A stretch of 64,000 nucleotides of DNA, from assembly GCA_026392515.1 (NCBI GenBank), contig JAPLBY010000033.1, positions 85,859-149,858 on the forward strand. The letters run 5' to 3'. Below the pieces are notes generated by a model. That model saw only the letters and a list, made by a program, of their open reading frames with translations, searched no databases and had not been told where the DNA came from. This stretch comes from Actinomycetota bacterium. GTDB taxonomy: Bacteria > Actinomycetota > Actinomycetes > S36-B12 > UBA5976. Shown here one piece after another: positions 26,073 to 34,466 of this stretch. Position numbers and translations under genes: made by a program. Position 1 is the first letter of the stretch; every line of letters begins with the position of its first letter.

Positions 26073-27290
26073 GTGAGCATTTCTTGGCTACAAAGCCCCG
26101 AAGGACAGGCAGTAATCCACGCTGCCAGAGGCTACTCAGAACCCCTAACTGCGATCCCGGCGCTCCGAAAGCAGTTTTCCGAAATAACTCCCGAATCAAT
26201 TTCACAAGCCTTCAGCCAAGCCCAGATGCAGCATCGGTTAGAAGCACGCTGGGGGCAATCTGCTGCCGAGTTATTGCTGACCGAGGATGGAATCAGTCAA
26301 GCTACTAGACCTGTAGTTGCTCAGTACCGCGCCGGATTCATCGCAAATAAATTTGGTGCTAATGCCCAAGTTTTAGATCTGACTTGTGGCTTGGGTTTTG
26401 ATGCTCGAGAGTTTGCTCGTGCTGGATTGCGAGTTACAGGTGTTGAGATTGATTCAGAAATAGCAGAGTATGCCCGGCATAATCTCAAGGAATTTGGCGT
26501 TAGCGTTCATTGCGCTGATGCAAACGCCTTTGCAATTCCAAGTGATGTGGATGTTGTCTTCGTTGATCCAGCCCGTCGTGATCCAAATGCTGCAAAAGAT
26601 TCAATGGGAAACACCAAGCGAATTTTTGATCCCACACAATGGTCTCCCAACTGGGAAATGATTAATGAGATTGCAACGGCTCATCCTGTGATCGCAAAAG
26701 TCGCACCTGGAATAGACAAAGCTGAACTCTCTAATTGGGATGCGCGGTGGATCAGTTCTGATGGCGACTTAGTTGAATGTTTTCTAAGTAGCACAGGATC
26801 TGGGATTCGGGCTGCAGTTTTGCTCGACTCAGCAAATAATTCAACTGTCGAAATCTTGGGTGATGAGACAACTAAGACAAAGGCACTGGGTAGCTTCTTG
26901 GTGATTCCAGATCCCGCCTTGATTCGCGCCAGTGCACTGGATGCAGTCGCCTCGCTATGCAACGGTGGATTAGTAAATGAACACATCGCTTGGTTGACTT
27001 CAGATGACACCGTTGCAATATCCAAGCTGGCTAACCAATCACCGAGTTTTGCTAGTGTTTTGAAAATCGAATCGCATTTCAAGTTTTCGGAAAAGCAATT
27101 AGTCGCAAATCTTAAAGATGTCACTGCATCGGGTGTCACCATAATGACCAGAGGAATGCAACTAGATGTTGAAGCGATTCGCAAGCTGGCAGTGAAAGCA
27201 GCTACAAGTGGTGGTCAAGAATTGATTATTGCGATCTATCGAGATGACGCAGGGCCACAAGCCTTAATCTGTCGACGTTACCTAAGTTGA
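26073..27290 (+). CDS. Class I SAM-dependent methyltransferase with THUMP-like domain
   Basis: A 405-residue protein. Residues 1-90 are a helical N-terminal part. The Rossmann SAM motif is VLDLTCGLGFD (100-110), with acidic VEIDSE after strand 2. FVDPARRDP (164-171) stands at the position of the catalytic motif in RNA methyltransferases. The C-terminal part, including MTRGMQLDVEAIR, matches the THUMP-like domain of this mostly actinobacterial family. An RNA substrate is likely but not established. It starts with GTG, probably leaderless. The last 13 bases overlap the end of the opposite gene. Confidence 0.8.
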   Translation: MSISWLQSPEGQAVIHAARGYSEPLTAIPALRKQFSEITPESISQAFSQAQMQHRLEARWGQSAAELLLTEDGISQATRPVVAQYRAGFIANKFGANAQVLDLTCGLGFDAREFARAGLRVTGVEIDSEIAEYARHNLKEFGVSVHCADANAFAIPSDVDVVFVDPARRDPNAAKDSMGNTKRIFDPTQWSPNWEMINEIATAHPVIAKVAPGIDKAELSNWDARWISSDGDLVECFLSSTGSGIRAAVLLDSANNSTVEILGDETTKTKALGSFLVIPDPALIRASALDAVASLCNGGLVNEHIAWLTSDDTVAISKLANQSPSFASVLKIESHFKFSEKQLVANLKDVTASGVTIMTRGMQLDVEAIRKLAVKAATSGGQELIIAIYRDDAGPQALICRRYLS

Positions 27291-28189
27291 GTTAAGTCGC
27301 TATCCAGTTGAGTGATTGCATCCGGCCCAAGACCGCAGCACCCACCAATTAGTAGTGCTCCTGCTTTAACCCATTCGGAAATGATTTGCGATGGGAGTGT
27401 GTCATGTCCTTCACCGATCCAGCACATGTTTTTGCCATCCCAGACTCGGCCAGCGTTTGGATAAACAACTAGTGGAAGTGAGGATTTGGCGGAAAGTTTG
27501 CGTAGCAGTGAAGTTACATGCTCGGGCATTGTGCAGTTGACTCCAATTGCCACGATTGATTCGCAATCCTTAACAATTTCAGCCAAGTGACCAATCCCCT
27601 GACCAGCACAAGTTGAGGCACCGTCTTGAGCGCTCATTGTGATCCAAGCAGGAATGTGTGGGTAGTCGGCCAGCACTTCAACCAATGCCCGCACTTCATC
27701 CAAGTCAGGAATCGTTTCACATGCAAAGAGATCCGGTTTTGCGCTGGCTAGAACTTCAATGCGTTCCCGGTGAAACTTTACTAAATCTTCATGAGCAACT
27801 CCGTAATTACCTACATACTCCTGGCCGCCGCCAAGCACAGCTCCATACGGACCAACGCTGGCTGCAACCCAAACTTTTTCTGTTGCCTTTACCGCAACTT
27901 CTTTGGCAAGTGATATTGATAACCGCATTAAGTCATCGGCTTGATCTTGCGTCATACCGGTAGCCATGAAGCCCAATCGACTTGCTTGGTATGAAGCAGT
28001 GATGATTACTTGCCCACCAGCATCTACGTAATCTTGATGAACTTCCGCAATTGCCTCAGGAGCGTCGCGAAGCAACCGAGCTGACCAAAGTTTGTCAGCT
28101 AGATTGTGACCACGTTTTTCTAGTTCACCAGAAAGTCCACCATCAATTGGCCACGGACCTTTCGCTAACCAACTTGCAAAACTAGTCAC
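27278..28189 (-). CDS. mmuM: Homocysteine S-methyltransferase
   Basis: A 303-residue zinc-dependent methyltransferase. Zinc ligands are C219 (GVNCT) and the pair C284/C285 in IGGCCGLGPD. It makes methionine from homocysteine, using S-methylmethionine or S-adenosylmethionine as donor in characterised MmuM enzymes. Length is normal. Its ATG overlaps the tsaD stop by one base, so it ends the tsaE-tsaB-rimI-tsaD run. The link to tRNA modification genes is probably only operon convenience. Confidence 0.88.
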   Translation of the reverse strand: MTSFASWLAKGPWPIDGGLSGELEKRGHNLADKLWSARLLRDAPEAIAEVHQDYVDAGGQVIITASYQASRLGFMATGMTQDQADDLMRLSISLAKEVAVKATEKVWVAASVGPYGAVLGGGQEYVGNYGVAHEDLVKFHRERIEVLASAKPDLFACETIPDLDEVRALVEVLADYPHIPAWITMSAQDGASTCAGQGIGHLAEIVKDCESIVAIGVNCTMPEHVTSLLRKLSAKSSLPLVVYPNAGRVWDGKNMCWIGEGHDTLPSQIISEWVKAGALLIGGCCGLGPDAITQLDSDLTQLR

Positions 28190-29232
28190 TATGCCACCAC
28201 GTTTGTTATGTTCATCGAAGAATCTGTTGCGAAACTCAATTGTGAAGCATCGCGACCTCGTTTGACTAATTCCGAGCCAAGGGCTGCAACCATTGCCCCA
28301 TTGTCAGTACAAAGTCCTGGTCGAGGAATTCGCAGAGCAATGTTGTGTTCTTGGCATCGCTGTGCTGCTTCCGTGCGCAACCTGCTATTTGCAGCCACGC
28401 CACCGCCAATCACCAAAGTTCCAACATCGTTACTTAAGCAGGCATCAATTGCCTTACGAAGTAACACATCAACTATTGCTTCTTGAAATGAAGCGGCAAC
28501 ATCGTTAACCATTATCGAATTGCCTGCCCGTTGCTCCGTTTCAATCCAACGAGCTACGGCAGTCTTAAGTCCAGAAAATGAAACATCAAACCGATGCTTA
28601 GCCATATCTTTAGGTGTTGTTAGTCCACGCGGAAAATCAATGGCATTTGGATTTCCAGTTTGCGCCGCTTGATCAATATAAGGTCCGCCTGGGAATGGCA
28701 AGCCTAAAACCCGAGCTATCTTGTCGAATGCTTCACCTGCTGCATCATCAATTGTCTGACCGAGTTGAATTACGTCTTGAGTGATGTCAGGCACTAACAA
28801 CAATGACGAATGACCGCCCGAAACCAGCATTGCCACACTTGGTTCATCAAGTGGTCCGTGCTCAAGTTGATCAACGCATACGTGCGCAGCTAAGTGATTA
28901 ACGCCGTAAATCGGTTTGCCTAATGCAACTGCCAACGACTTTGCGGCAGCAACACCAACCAATAAGGCTCCGGCCAAGCCTGGACCGGATGTAACTGCAA
29001 TTGCATCAACGTCTTCGAGTTTGATGTTGGCAGTTTTACAGGCACGCTCAATCGTGGGCACCATTGCCTCTAGATGCGCGCGGCTGGCAATTTCTGGCAC
29101 TACCCCACCGAACCGGGCATGCTCATCAACGCTCGATGCAACTTCATCTGCCAACAAAGTTGTGCCGCGGACAATTCCAATTCCGGTTTCATCGCATGAA
29201 GTTTCAATGCCCAAAATCAATGGCTCAGACAT
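28189..29232 (-). CDS. tsaD: tRNA N6-threonylcarbamoyladenosine transferase TsaD
   Basis: A 347-residue Kae1/TsaD protein. It has the N-terminal [10 protein letters not shown] motif and the metal-binding GVNHLAAHV. Further along are SGGHSSLLL and [11 protein letters not shown]. TsaD transfers the threonylcarbamoyl group to A37 of ANN-reading tRNAs, with TsaB and TsaE, both encoded just upstream. Its start overlaps the rimI stop by eight bases. An essential enzyme, with all expected motifs present. Confidence 0.97.
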   Translation of the reverse strand: MSEPLILGIETSCDETGIGIVRGTTLLADEVASSVDEHARFGGVVPEIASRAHLEAMVPTIERACKTANIKLEDVDAIAVTSGPGLAGALLVGVAAAKSLAVALGKPIYGVNHLAAHVCVDQLEHGPLDEPSVAMLVSGGHSSLLLVPDITQDVIQLGQTIDDAAGEAFDKIARVLGLPFPGGPYIDQAAQTGNPNAIDFPRGLTTPKDMAKHRFDVSFSGLKTAVARWIETEQRAGNSIMVNDVAASFQEAIVDVLLRKAIDACLSNDVGTLVIGGGVAANSRLRTEAAQRCQEHNIALRIPRPGLCTDNGAMVAALGSELVKRGRDASQLSFATDSSMNITNVVA

Positions 29233-29677
29233 TAGCTACTCGCTTTCGCATAATGTTTGCGTCAATTGTGTTTCCGTAATAGTTGCGCCGAATGTCGATT
29301 CGCTCATAGCCGCGCGATGCATACAACTTCATCGCTGCATCATTGTCGCTACGAACTTCAAGAAAGATTTCGCGAACATTTCGCAGGGCGGCTTGAGATT
29401 CAAGCCAGTCCATCAATGAAGTTCCGATTCCTTTACCCTGCTGATCTTTGGCAACTGCAACAGTGTTTACATCGCCTTGTTTACCTACATATCTAAATGA
29501 GGCATAACCAACAATTTGTGAATCTAGAACTGCCACTGAAACATCACGGGAGATTGAAACTTCAGCAAGTTCGCCAAGGAATAGTTCTTCACTCCAGGTA
29601 TCAATCGGAAACAAGTCAATTTCGATAGCAAGTACTTGATCTAAGTCAGCATGAGTCATGGGGCGAATTTCTAACAT
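29225..29677 (-). CDS. rimI: Ribosomal-protein-alanine acetyltransferase RimI-like (GNAT)
   Basis: A 150-residue GNAT acetyltransferase. The acetyl-CoA motif is [18 protein letters not shown], and [29 protein letters not shown] is the RimI-type C-terminus. RimI acetylates the N-terminal alanine of S18; in Actinobacteria it may acetylate other proteins too. It sits between tsaB and tsaD, the usual place, and overlaps both by a few bases. Confidence 0.92.
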   Translation of the reverse strand: MLEIRPMTHADLDQVLAIEIDLFPIDTWSEELFLGELAEVSISRDVSVAVLDSQIVGYASFRYVGKQGDVNTVAVAKDQQGKGIGTSLMDWLESQAALRNVREIFLEVRSDNDAAMKLYASRGYERIDIRRNYYGNTIDANIMRKRVANV

Positions 29678-30294
29678 TAGAGAACCGACTTTCTATTGGT
29701 CGGCTCTACTGCATCTGGTTTCCGCAAATACATTGGTGAGACATCAACTAGCTTGGCATTACCAGAAACTAATAGCTTGGCTAAAGATCCAGCTTTCAGA
29801 TCTAGCAGTTCTCCATTGATCGAGTCAGGATAAAGCTGCGCGCCTGGACCCACAAAATCAGTGTTTGGAAACTGCGCTAATAAATCTTCTGGTTTTGAAA
29901 CTTGTGGCTCGCCTATGCGCTTATCTTCGTAACGTGCCCAGTACAACTCTTTACGCCGAGCATCGGTTACAACAACACATGGTTTTGCGTAATCAAAAGC
30001 AATTGCATCCAGTGAACAGATGCCATGTATCGGAATGTTTCGGGCATGTGCAAAAACCCCAGCCGTTACAAGTCCAACTCGCAATCCGGTAAATGGACCT
30101 GGGCCAACTCCAACGACTACATCTGTGATCTCACTAATCTCTAACCCTGATTCAGTGACTACTTGAGAAATCAACTCTGCAGTTAACTCGCCTTGCATGC
30201 CATGATCAACTGCCTGGCTCTGAGTTAGCTCACCATTACTGCGCAAGATTGCGACACTGACGCCTACCGAAGTATCAATTGCTAAAACGTTCAT
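29677..30294 (-). CDS. tsaB: tRNA threonylcarbamoyladenosine biosynthesis protein TsaB
   Basis: A 205-residue inactive paralogue of TsaD. It starts MNVLAIDTSVGVSVAIL and carries VVVGVGPGPFTGLRVGL, the usual TsaB signature. TsaB forms a heterodimer with TsaD and is needed for t6A formation. The start overlaps the end of tsaE by four bases and the stop touches the rimI start, so the genes are translationally coupled. Confidence 0.95.
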   Translation of the reverse strand: MNVLAIDTSVGVSVAILRSNGELTQSQAVDHGMQGELTAELISQVVTESGLEISEITDVVVGVGPGPFTGLRVGLVTAGVFAHARNIPIHGICSLDAIAFDYAKPCVVVTDARRKELYWARYEDKRIGEPQVSKPEDLLAQFPNTDFVGPGAQLYPDSINGELLDLKAGSLAKLLVSGNAKLVDVSPMYLRKPDAVEPTNRKSVL

Positions 30295-30776
30295 GCGTTG
30301 GGCCTTGCTAGATCTAAGTCTTTCCAGCGATCGCCAACCGCAGTTACCGAAACGGTTCTGATTCCACTTGCCGGGTCAGTGACATCGCTAAGTTCTTCCG
30401 CTCGATCAATATCTATCTCAAGCCAATTTTCCGTAAATCCAGAAACGAACTCTTTACCCCACTCGATAACAAAGGCGGCATTCTTTGTGGCATCCAGATC
30501 AAGATCAACTAAGTCACTCTGGCTTGAAAGTCGGTAAGCATCAACGTGCACTAAAGCCAATCCAGTTCCTTTGGGTTTATGGACCCGAGAAACCACAAAC
30601 GTTGGACTTGTAACAGCGCCTTGAACATCAAGTTCCTCGGCCAAACCCTGTACGAAAGTAGTTTTTCCTGCGCCTAACGGACCGCTCAACACAACAACAT
30701 CACCGGCAGTTAATAGCTCACCGATTTGTTTTCCAAATGCCTGCATTTGTTCAGATGTCGAAACGGAAAATGACAC
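30291..30776 (-). CDS. tsaE: tRNA threonylcarbamoyladenosine biosynthesis ATPase TsaE
   Basis: A 161-residue P-loop ATPase. Walker A is GPLGAGKTT (residues 33-41), followed by SPTFVVSRVH, HVDAYRL and VIEWGKEF, all typical of TsaE. It drives the catalytic cycle of the TsaBD complex. I chose the GTG at 30776, six bases past the alr stop; a TTG four codons upstream inside the alr end is also possible. No good ribosome site is visible for either, so translation may depend on coupling to alr. Confidence 0.92.
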   Translation of the reverse strand: MSFSVSTSEQMQAFGKQIGELLTAGDVVVLSGPLGAGKTTFVQGLAEELDVQGAVTSPTFVVSRVHKPKGTGLALVHVDAYRLSSQSDLVDLDLDATKNAAFVIEWGKEFVSGFTENWLEIDIDRAEELSDVTDPASGIRTVSVTAVGDRWKDLDLARPNA

Positions 30777-30781
30777 TGGTA

Positions 30782-31915
30782 CTACCAAGAGTTGTTGATG
30801 AATTCGCGATGTACGCGAGGACCTATACGAGTGATGATTTCGTATGAAATTGTGCCAGCAGCAATGGCCCAATCCTCAACACTTGGCTCGCCTCGCTCTG
30901 GATCGCCGAATAGTACGACTTCTTCGCCGAGCTGAACGTCCAGATTTCCAACGTCCAAAACAAACTGATCCATGCACACCCGACCCGCAATCTTGCGAAT
31001 CTCGCCACCAACTAAAACGGGACCATTATTCGTAGCACTTCGCGGCACTCCATCGGCATAGCCCGCAGGAATCAAAGCCAAGGTTGTGTCAGCCGTTGTG
31101 TGGTACTGATGTGCGTATGAGACGCCAGACCCCGCTGGAACTTTCTTAAGCAAAGCAATCGGTGCGCAGAGTGTCATCACTGGCTTTAAATCAAAATCAG
31201 TTGCAGCGCCAACTTCTTCCCCGGGTGAAACTCCATATGCTGCTACGCCTGGGCGGACCATGTTGAAGTAAGTTTCCGGCAAAGCAAGTGTGGCTGCCGA
31301 GTTAGCTAGATGCTTAACTTCAAGTTCAAAGTTTGCTGCTTCTAACAAATCAACAGCTGTTTTGAACTCTGCAATTTGATCAGCAATGGTTGAATTGCTT
31401 GGCTCATCTGCGTAAGCAAAGTGAGACATTACGCCAACTACCTTTACGGTGCCTTCAGCTTCGGCTTTGCTAAGTGCCAAAATCAACTCAGGTAAATCTG
31501 CAAGCGTCACACCGTTTCGATTTAGACCGGTATCAACTTTTACGTGAACTCGAGCAATTCGATCAACTGAATATGCCGCATTACTAATGCCCTTTAAAGT
31601 CGCAACCGAGTTAACGCCCAGATCAATATCACGAGCAATGCATTCGGCGAATCGATCATTAGGAGTGTTTAACCAAGCAAGAATTGGGCCAGGAACATTT
31701 CCTTCTCGAAGTGCGACCGCTTCTTCGAGCAATGCCACACCTAAGTAATCAGCGCCTGCGTTCACGGCAGCTTGACCGCATTTAACAAGGCCATGACCAT
31801 AGGCATCTGCCTTGACAACAACCATTAACTTTCGGCCGTCAGTGCGCGCCTTTAGAACTCGAACATTGTGCGCCAAAGCGCCAAGATCAATGCGGGCAGT
31901 TACATGAGCAGACAT
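30782..31915 (-). CDS. alr: Alanine racemase
   Basis: A 377-residue PLP enzyme that makes D-alanine for peptidoglycan. The PLP lysine is K35 in MVVVKADAYGHG and the catalytic tyrosine is in GSGVSYAHQY. Further conserved parts are the substrate-region segment CMDQFVLD and the GEEVVLFG loop. Motifs and length are normal. AGGAAG lies upstream of the ATG, nine bases after the acpS stop. The order acpS-alr-tsaE-tsaB-rimI-tsaD is the standard actinobacterial arrangement. Confidence 0.96.
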   Translation of the reverse strand: MSAHVTARIDLGALAHNVRVLKARTDGRKLMVVVKADAYGHGLVKCGQAAVNAGADYLGVALLEEAVALREGNVPGPILAWLNTPNDRFAECIARDIDLGVNSVATLKGISNAAYSVDRIARVHVKVDTGLNRNGVTLADLPELILALSKAEAEGTVKVVGVMSHFAYADEPSNSTIADQIAEFKTAVDLLEAANFELEVKHLANSAATLALPETYFNMVRPGVAAYGVSPGEEVGAATDFDLKPVMTLCAPIALLKKVPAGSGVSYAHQYHTTADTTLALIPAGYADGVPRSATNNGPVLVGGEIRKIAGRVCMDQFVLDVGNLDVQLGEEVVLFGDPERGEPSVEDWAIAAGTISYEIITRIGPRVHREFINNSW

Positions 31916-31923
31916 TTAACTTC

Positions 31924-32292
31924 CTAAACCTTCTCTGCGATTACATAAGCGATTGCAACCGGACCATCATGACTGAGCGAGACATGCCAATTAGTTACGC
32001 CTTGGTCGTCAGCAACTTTAGCTACTGAGCCACGTACTGAAATTTGTGGTGCGCCGCCATTGCTGACCTCGCAGTCATGCCATTCCATGCCAACTGGAGC
32101 GCCCAATGCTTTTGCTACCGCTTCTTTAACGGCAAACCTGCCAGCTAATGAAATCAAGGGCAATTGATGACCTTCAGCGCTAGTTTGCTCCGCCTTAGTG
32201 AATAGCCGATCGATGATTCCAGGGGTGCGATTAACGACGCCTGAAAAGCGTGCCAAGTCCACGACATCAACACCGATTCCAACTATGGCCAT
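31924..32292 (-). CDS. acpS: Holo-[acyl-carrier-protein] synthase
   Basis: A 122-residue AcpS. The magnesium-binding aspartate is in GIGVDVVDLARF and the glutamate in RFAVKEAVAKALG. It moves phosphopantetheine from CoA to acyl carrier protein. It opens the acpS-alr-tsaE-tsaB-rimI-tsaD-mmuM run. A possible promoter (TTGGGC, then TATTCA) lies upstream on the minus strand but is weak. The 330-base region upstream is full of inverted repeats, given separately. Confidence 0.94.
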   Translation of the reverse strand: MAIVGIGVDVVDLARFSGVVNRTPGIIDRLFTKAEQTSAEGHQLPLISLAGRFAVKEAVAKALGAPVGMEWHDCEVSNGGAPQISVRGSVAKVADDQGVTNWHVSLSHDGPVAIAYVIAEKV

Positions 32293-32376
32293 GTCTTAAC
32301 TTTGCCGTGAATACTGGATTTTTCAAACTTGGCCCAATAGACCTCAGTAATACCAAGGCAGGTAGTTATGTCATTT

Positions 32377-32404
32377 TTGCAACACAGGTAACTCTGGCTA
32401 CAGT
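32377..32404 (+). promoter_or_regulatory. Candidate plus-strand promoter in the acpS-glmS spacer
   Basis: TTGCAA (32377-32382) and TACAGT (32399-32404) are separated by 16 bases, a fair sigma-70-type match. No coding gene starts downstream on this strand. A transcript would begin near 32411 and run through all the hairpins that follow. Confidence 0.4.
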
Positions 32405-32410
32405 GGAGGT

Positions 32411-32632
32411 ATCGGTGCTGTTGAGCGGAAGCAACAGCAACAAGTTAAATGATTGCCTCTGGCATTCATTTAACCAATAGGCACAGTTTGATTGATTATC
32501 TGGGTACTTAAATTTCAACATTTATTGGTCGAATAACTTCTTTCAGAAGTAAGCGCAGGATTTCCATAGGTAATTCTGCGCCAATAAACGCTGTCGACTT
32601 GGTCGAGTAATTGCCTCTGGCAATTACTCGAC
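32411..32632 (+). ncRNA. Candidate structured non-coding RNA or repeat element between acpS and glmS
   Basis: Five inverted repeats fill this segment: 32416-32439 (8 bp); 32444-32474, with GTTAAATGA and TCATTTAAC arms; 32536-32550 (6 bp); 32553-32581 (10 bp including one G-T pair); and 32602-32632, a perfect 14-bp stem. The second and fifth share the tip TTGCCTCTGGCA but have unrelated lower stems. TTTATTG (32521-32527) can pair with CAATAAA (32582-32588), enclosing two hairpins as a three-way junction. The G-T pair holds only in a plus-strand RNA. The last hairpin contains the glmS stop codon and has no T-run on either side. The rest of 32293-32623 shows no gene. Confidence 0.45.
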
Positions 32633-34450
32633 AGTGACACTCTTAGCCAAGTTTCTTGGCTGATCAACGTCGTAGCCCTTAACAGTTGCCATCTCACACG
32701 AGAAAATCTGCAATGGAACTGTGGCAACTAATGGCTGCATTAATGCTGGGACCTTAGGCAAGCGAATTATGTGATCCGAGAATTCATTAATTGATTCATC
32801 GCCCTCTTCGGCAAGCACGATAGTTAGTGCGCCGCGAGCTCGGACTTCCTGAATATTCGAAACAATCTTGTCGTGTAACTCATCATCCTGTGGTGGGACA
32901 ACTACAAACACTGGAATGCCATCTTCGATCAATGCGATCGGTCCATGCTTTAGTTCACCGGCTGCAAAGCCTTCTGCATGCATGTAAGCCAATTCCTTGA
33001 GCTTCAGTGCGCCTTCAAGTGCAACTGGGAACCCAACGCTTCGTCCCAAGAAAAGGACTGATTGCTTATTGATTAACTCTTTAGCAATGGCCTTTACGCC
33101 TTCGGTTGTGTCGAGAACTAAGTCGATCATGCTTGGCATATCACTGAGCTCAAGTGCAACCGTTGCTGCATCCTTACCAAAGCCAGTCCCCCGGGTTTGC
33201 GCTAAGTACATTGCAAACAAGTAGCACGCAACAATTTGAGTTAGGAACGCTTTGGTCGAAGCAACTGCGATTTCTGGTCCCGCGTGGGTGTAAATAACAG
33301 CGTCACTTTCACGCGGGATTGTTGAACCATTGCTATTACAGATAGCCAAAACTTTGGCGCCTTGTTCGCGGGCGTAACGCATAGCGGTTTCACCGGATTG
33401 GCTGATCGCAACTACCAAAGTGGTTGGAGTCAAAATTGGATCGCGGTATCTAAACTCGCTTGCCAACTCAACTTCACAAGGAATCCGGGTCCAGTGTTCA
33501 ATTGCATACTTGGCGATCAAACCGGAGTGATAAGCCGTGCCACATGCAGTGATGATGATTTTGTCGATGGTCTTAAGGAAGGCATCGTCTAGACCTAAAT
33601 CAGCAAGCGTTACTTTTCCAGACTTATCAATGCGGCCAAGCAAAGTGTCAGCAACTGCCTTTGGCTGCTCTGCAATTTCCTTAAGCATGAATAAATCAAA
33701 GCCACCCTTTTCGGCAGCGGCTGCATCCCAAGTAACTTCGTATTCGGTGTAGTCAGCAGGCTTTCCAAAAAAGTCAGTTACTTCAATTGAGTTCGGTGTG
33801 ATCTCAACGATTTGATCCTGGCCAAGTTCAATTGCATTACGAGTGTGTGCAATAAAGGCTGCAACATCTGAAGCCAAGAAGTTCTCGCCATCGCCGCGTC
33901 CAACTACAAGTGGTGAATTTCGGCGGGCTGCAACAACAACATCTGGGGTGTCAGCGTGAACAACGACCAATGTGAATGCGCCGGTAAGCACTTGGCAAAC
34001 TTCCCGAAGCGCGTCCGCTAGTCCAGGTGTAGTTTTCATCTGCTTGGAAAGTAAGTGAGCTACAACTTCAGTATCGGTTTGACTGCGAAGTGTGACGCCA
34101 TCGGCGACTAACTTGTCACGAAGCATTGCAAAGTTTTCGATAATGCCGTTATGGATCACAGCAATTGATCCATCTTCACTCACGTGTGGATGAGCATTGA
34201 CATCGTTTGGTGCGCCATGCGTTGCCCAGCGAGTGTGGCCAATTCCAGTGTGTGATGGCGAGATTGGGCTGTCTACTAACTCAGCTTCTAGGTTGGCTAG
34301 CTTGCCCGCCTTCTTGCGAGTTTGGATTGCCTGATCGGAAACAATTGCGATACCTGCGGAGTCATAGCCCCGGTATTCCAATCGGCGCAGGCCTTCAACG
34401 ACTACATTTTGGGCTTGTTGCGGGCCGACATATCCAACGATTCCGCACAT
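32624..34450 (-). CDS. glmS: Glucosamine-6-phosphate synthase (isomerizing glutamine-fructose-6-phosphate transaminase)
   Basis: A 608-residue two-domain enzyme. The N-terminal nucleophile is C2 (MCGIVGYVG), followed by the class II glutaminase domain to about residue 240. Two SIS domains contain SQSGETAMR and the C-terminal DVDQPRNLAKSVTVE. It makes glucosamine-6-phosphate for peptidoglycan. glmM lies 16 bases upstream, so there is no room for a glmS ribozyme. TAGACT six bases before the ATG points to a leaderless transcript in addition to read-through. The stop codon is part of a 14-bp hairpin. Confidence 0.96.
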   Translation of the reverse strand: MCGIVGYVGPQQAQNVVVEGLRRLEYRGYDSAGIAIVSDQAIQTRKKAGKLANLEAELVDSPISPSHTGIGHTRWATHGAPNDVNAHPHVSEDGSIAVIHNGIIENFAMLRDKLVADGVTLRSQTDTEVVAHLLSKQMKTTPGLADALREVCQVLTGAFTLVVVHADTPDVVVAARRNSPLVVGRGDGENFLASDVAAFIAHTRNAIELGQDQIVEITPNSIEVTDFFGKPADYTEYEVTWDAAAAEKGGFDLFMLKEIAEQPKAVADTLLGRIDKSGKVTLADLGLDDAFLKTIDKIIITACGTAYHSGLIAKYAIEHWTRIPCEVELASEFRYRDPILTPTTLVVAISQSGETAMRYAREQGAKVLAICNSNGSTIPRESDAVIYTHAGPEIAVASTKAFLTQIVACYLFAMYLAQTRGTGFGKDAATVALELSDMPSMIDLVLDTTEGVKAIAKELINKQSVLFLGRSVGFPVALEGALKLKELAYMHAEGFAAGELKHGPIALIEDGIPVFVVVPPQDDELHDKIVSNIQEVRARGALTIVLAEEGDESINEFSDHIIRLPKVPALMQPLVATVPLQIFSCEMATVKGYDVDQPRNLAKSVTVE

Positions 34451-34456
34451 GCTTTG

Positions 34457-34462
34457 AGTCTA
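34457..34462 (-). promoter_or_regulatory. Candidate -10 box for a leaderless glmS mRNA
   Basis: On the minus strand TAGACT is followed by six bases and the ATG at 34450. It is the same hexamer and spacing as before the gene at 1140. It lies between the glmM stop and the glmS start. Confidence 0.45.
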
Positions 34463-34466
34463 CCGA

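Noticed and set aside
32444..32474. Integron attC site (GTTRRRY and RYYYAAC ends)
   Set aside because: The two core sites are in the reverse order for attC, and no integrase or cassette is present.
34451..34466. glmS ribozyme upstream of glmS
   Set aside because: Only 16 bases separate the glmM stop from the glmS start, far too short for the ribozyme.
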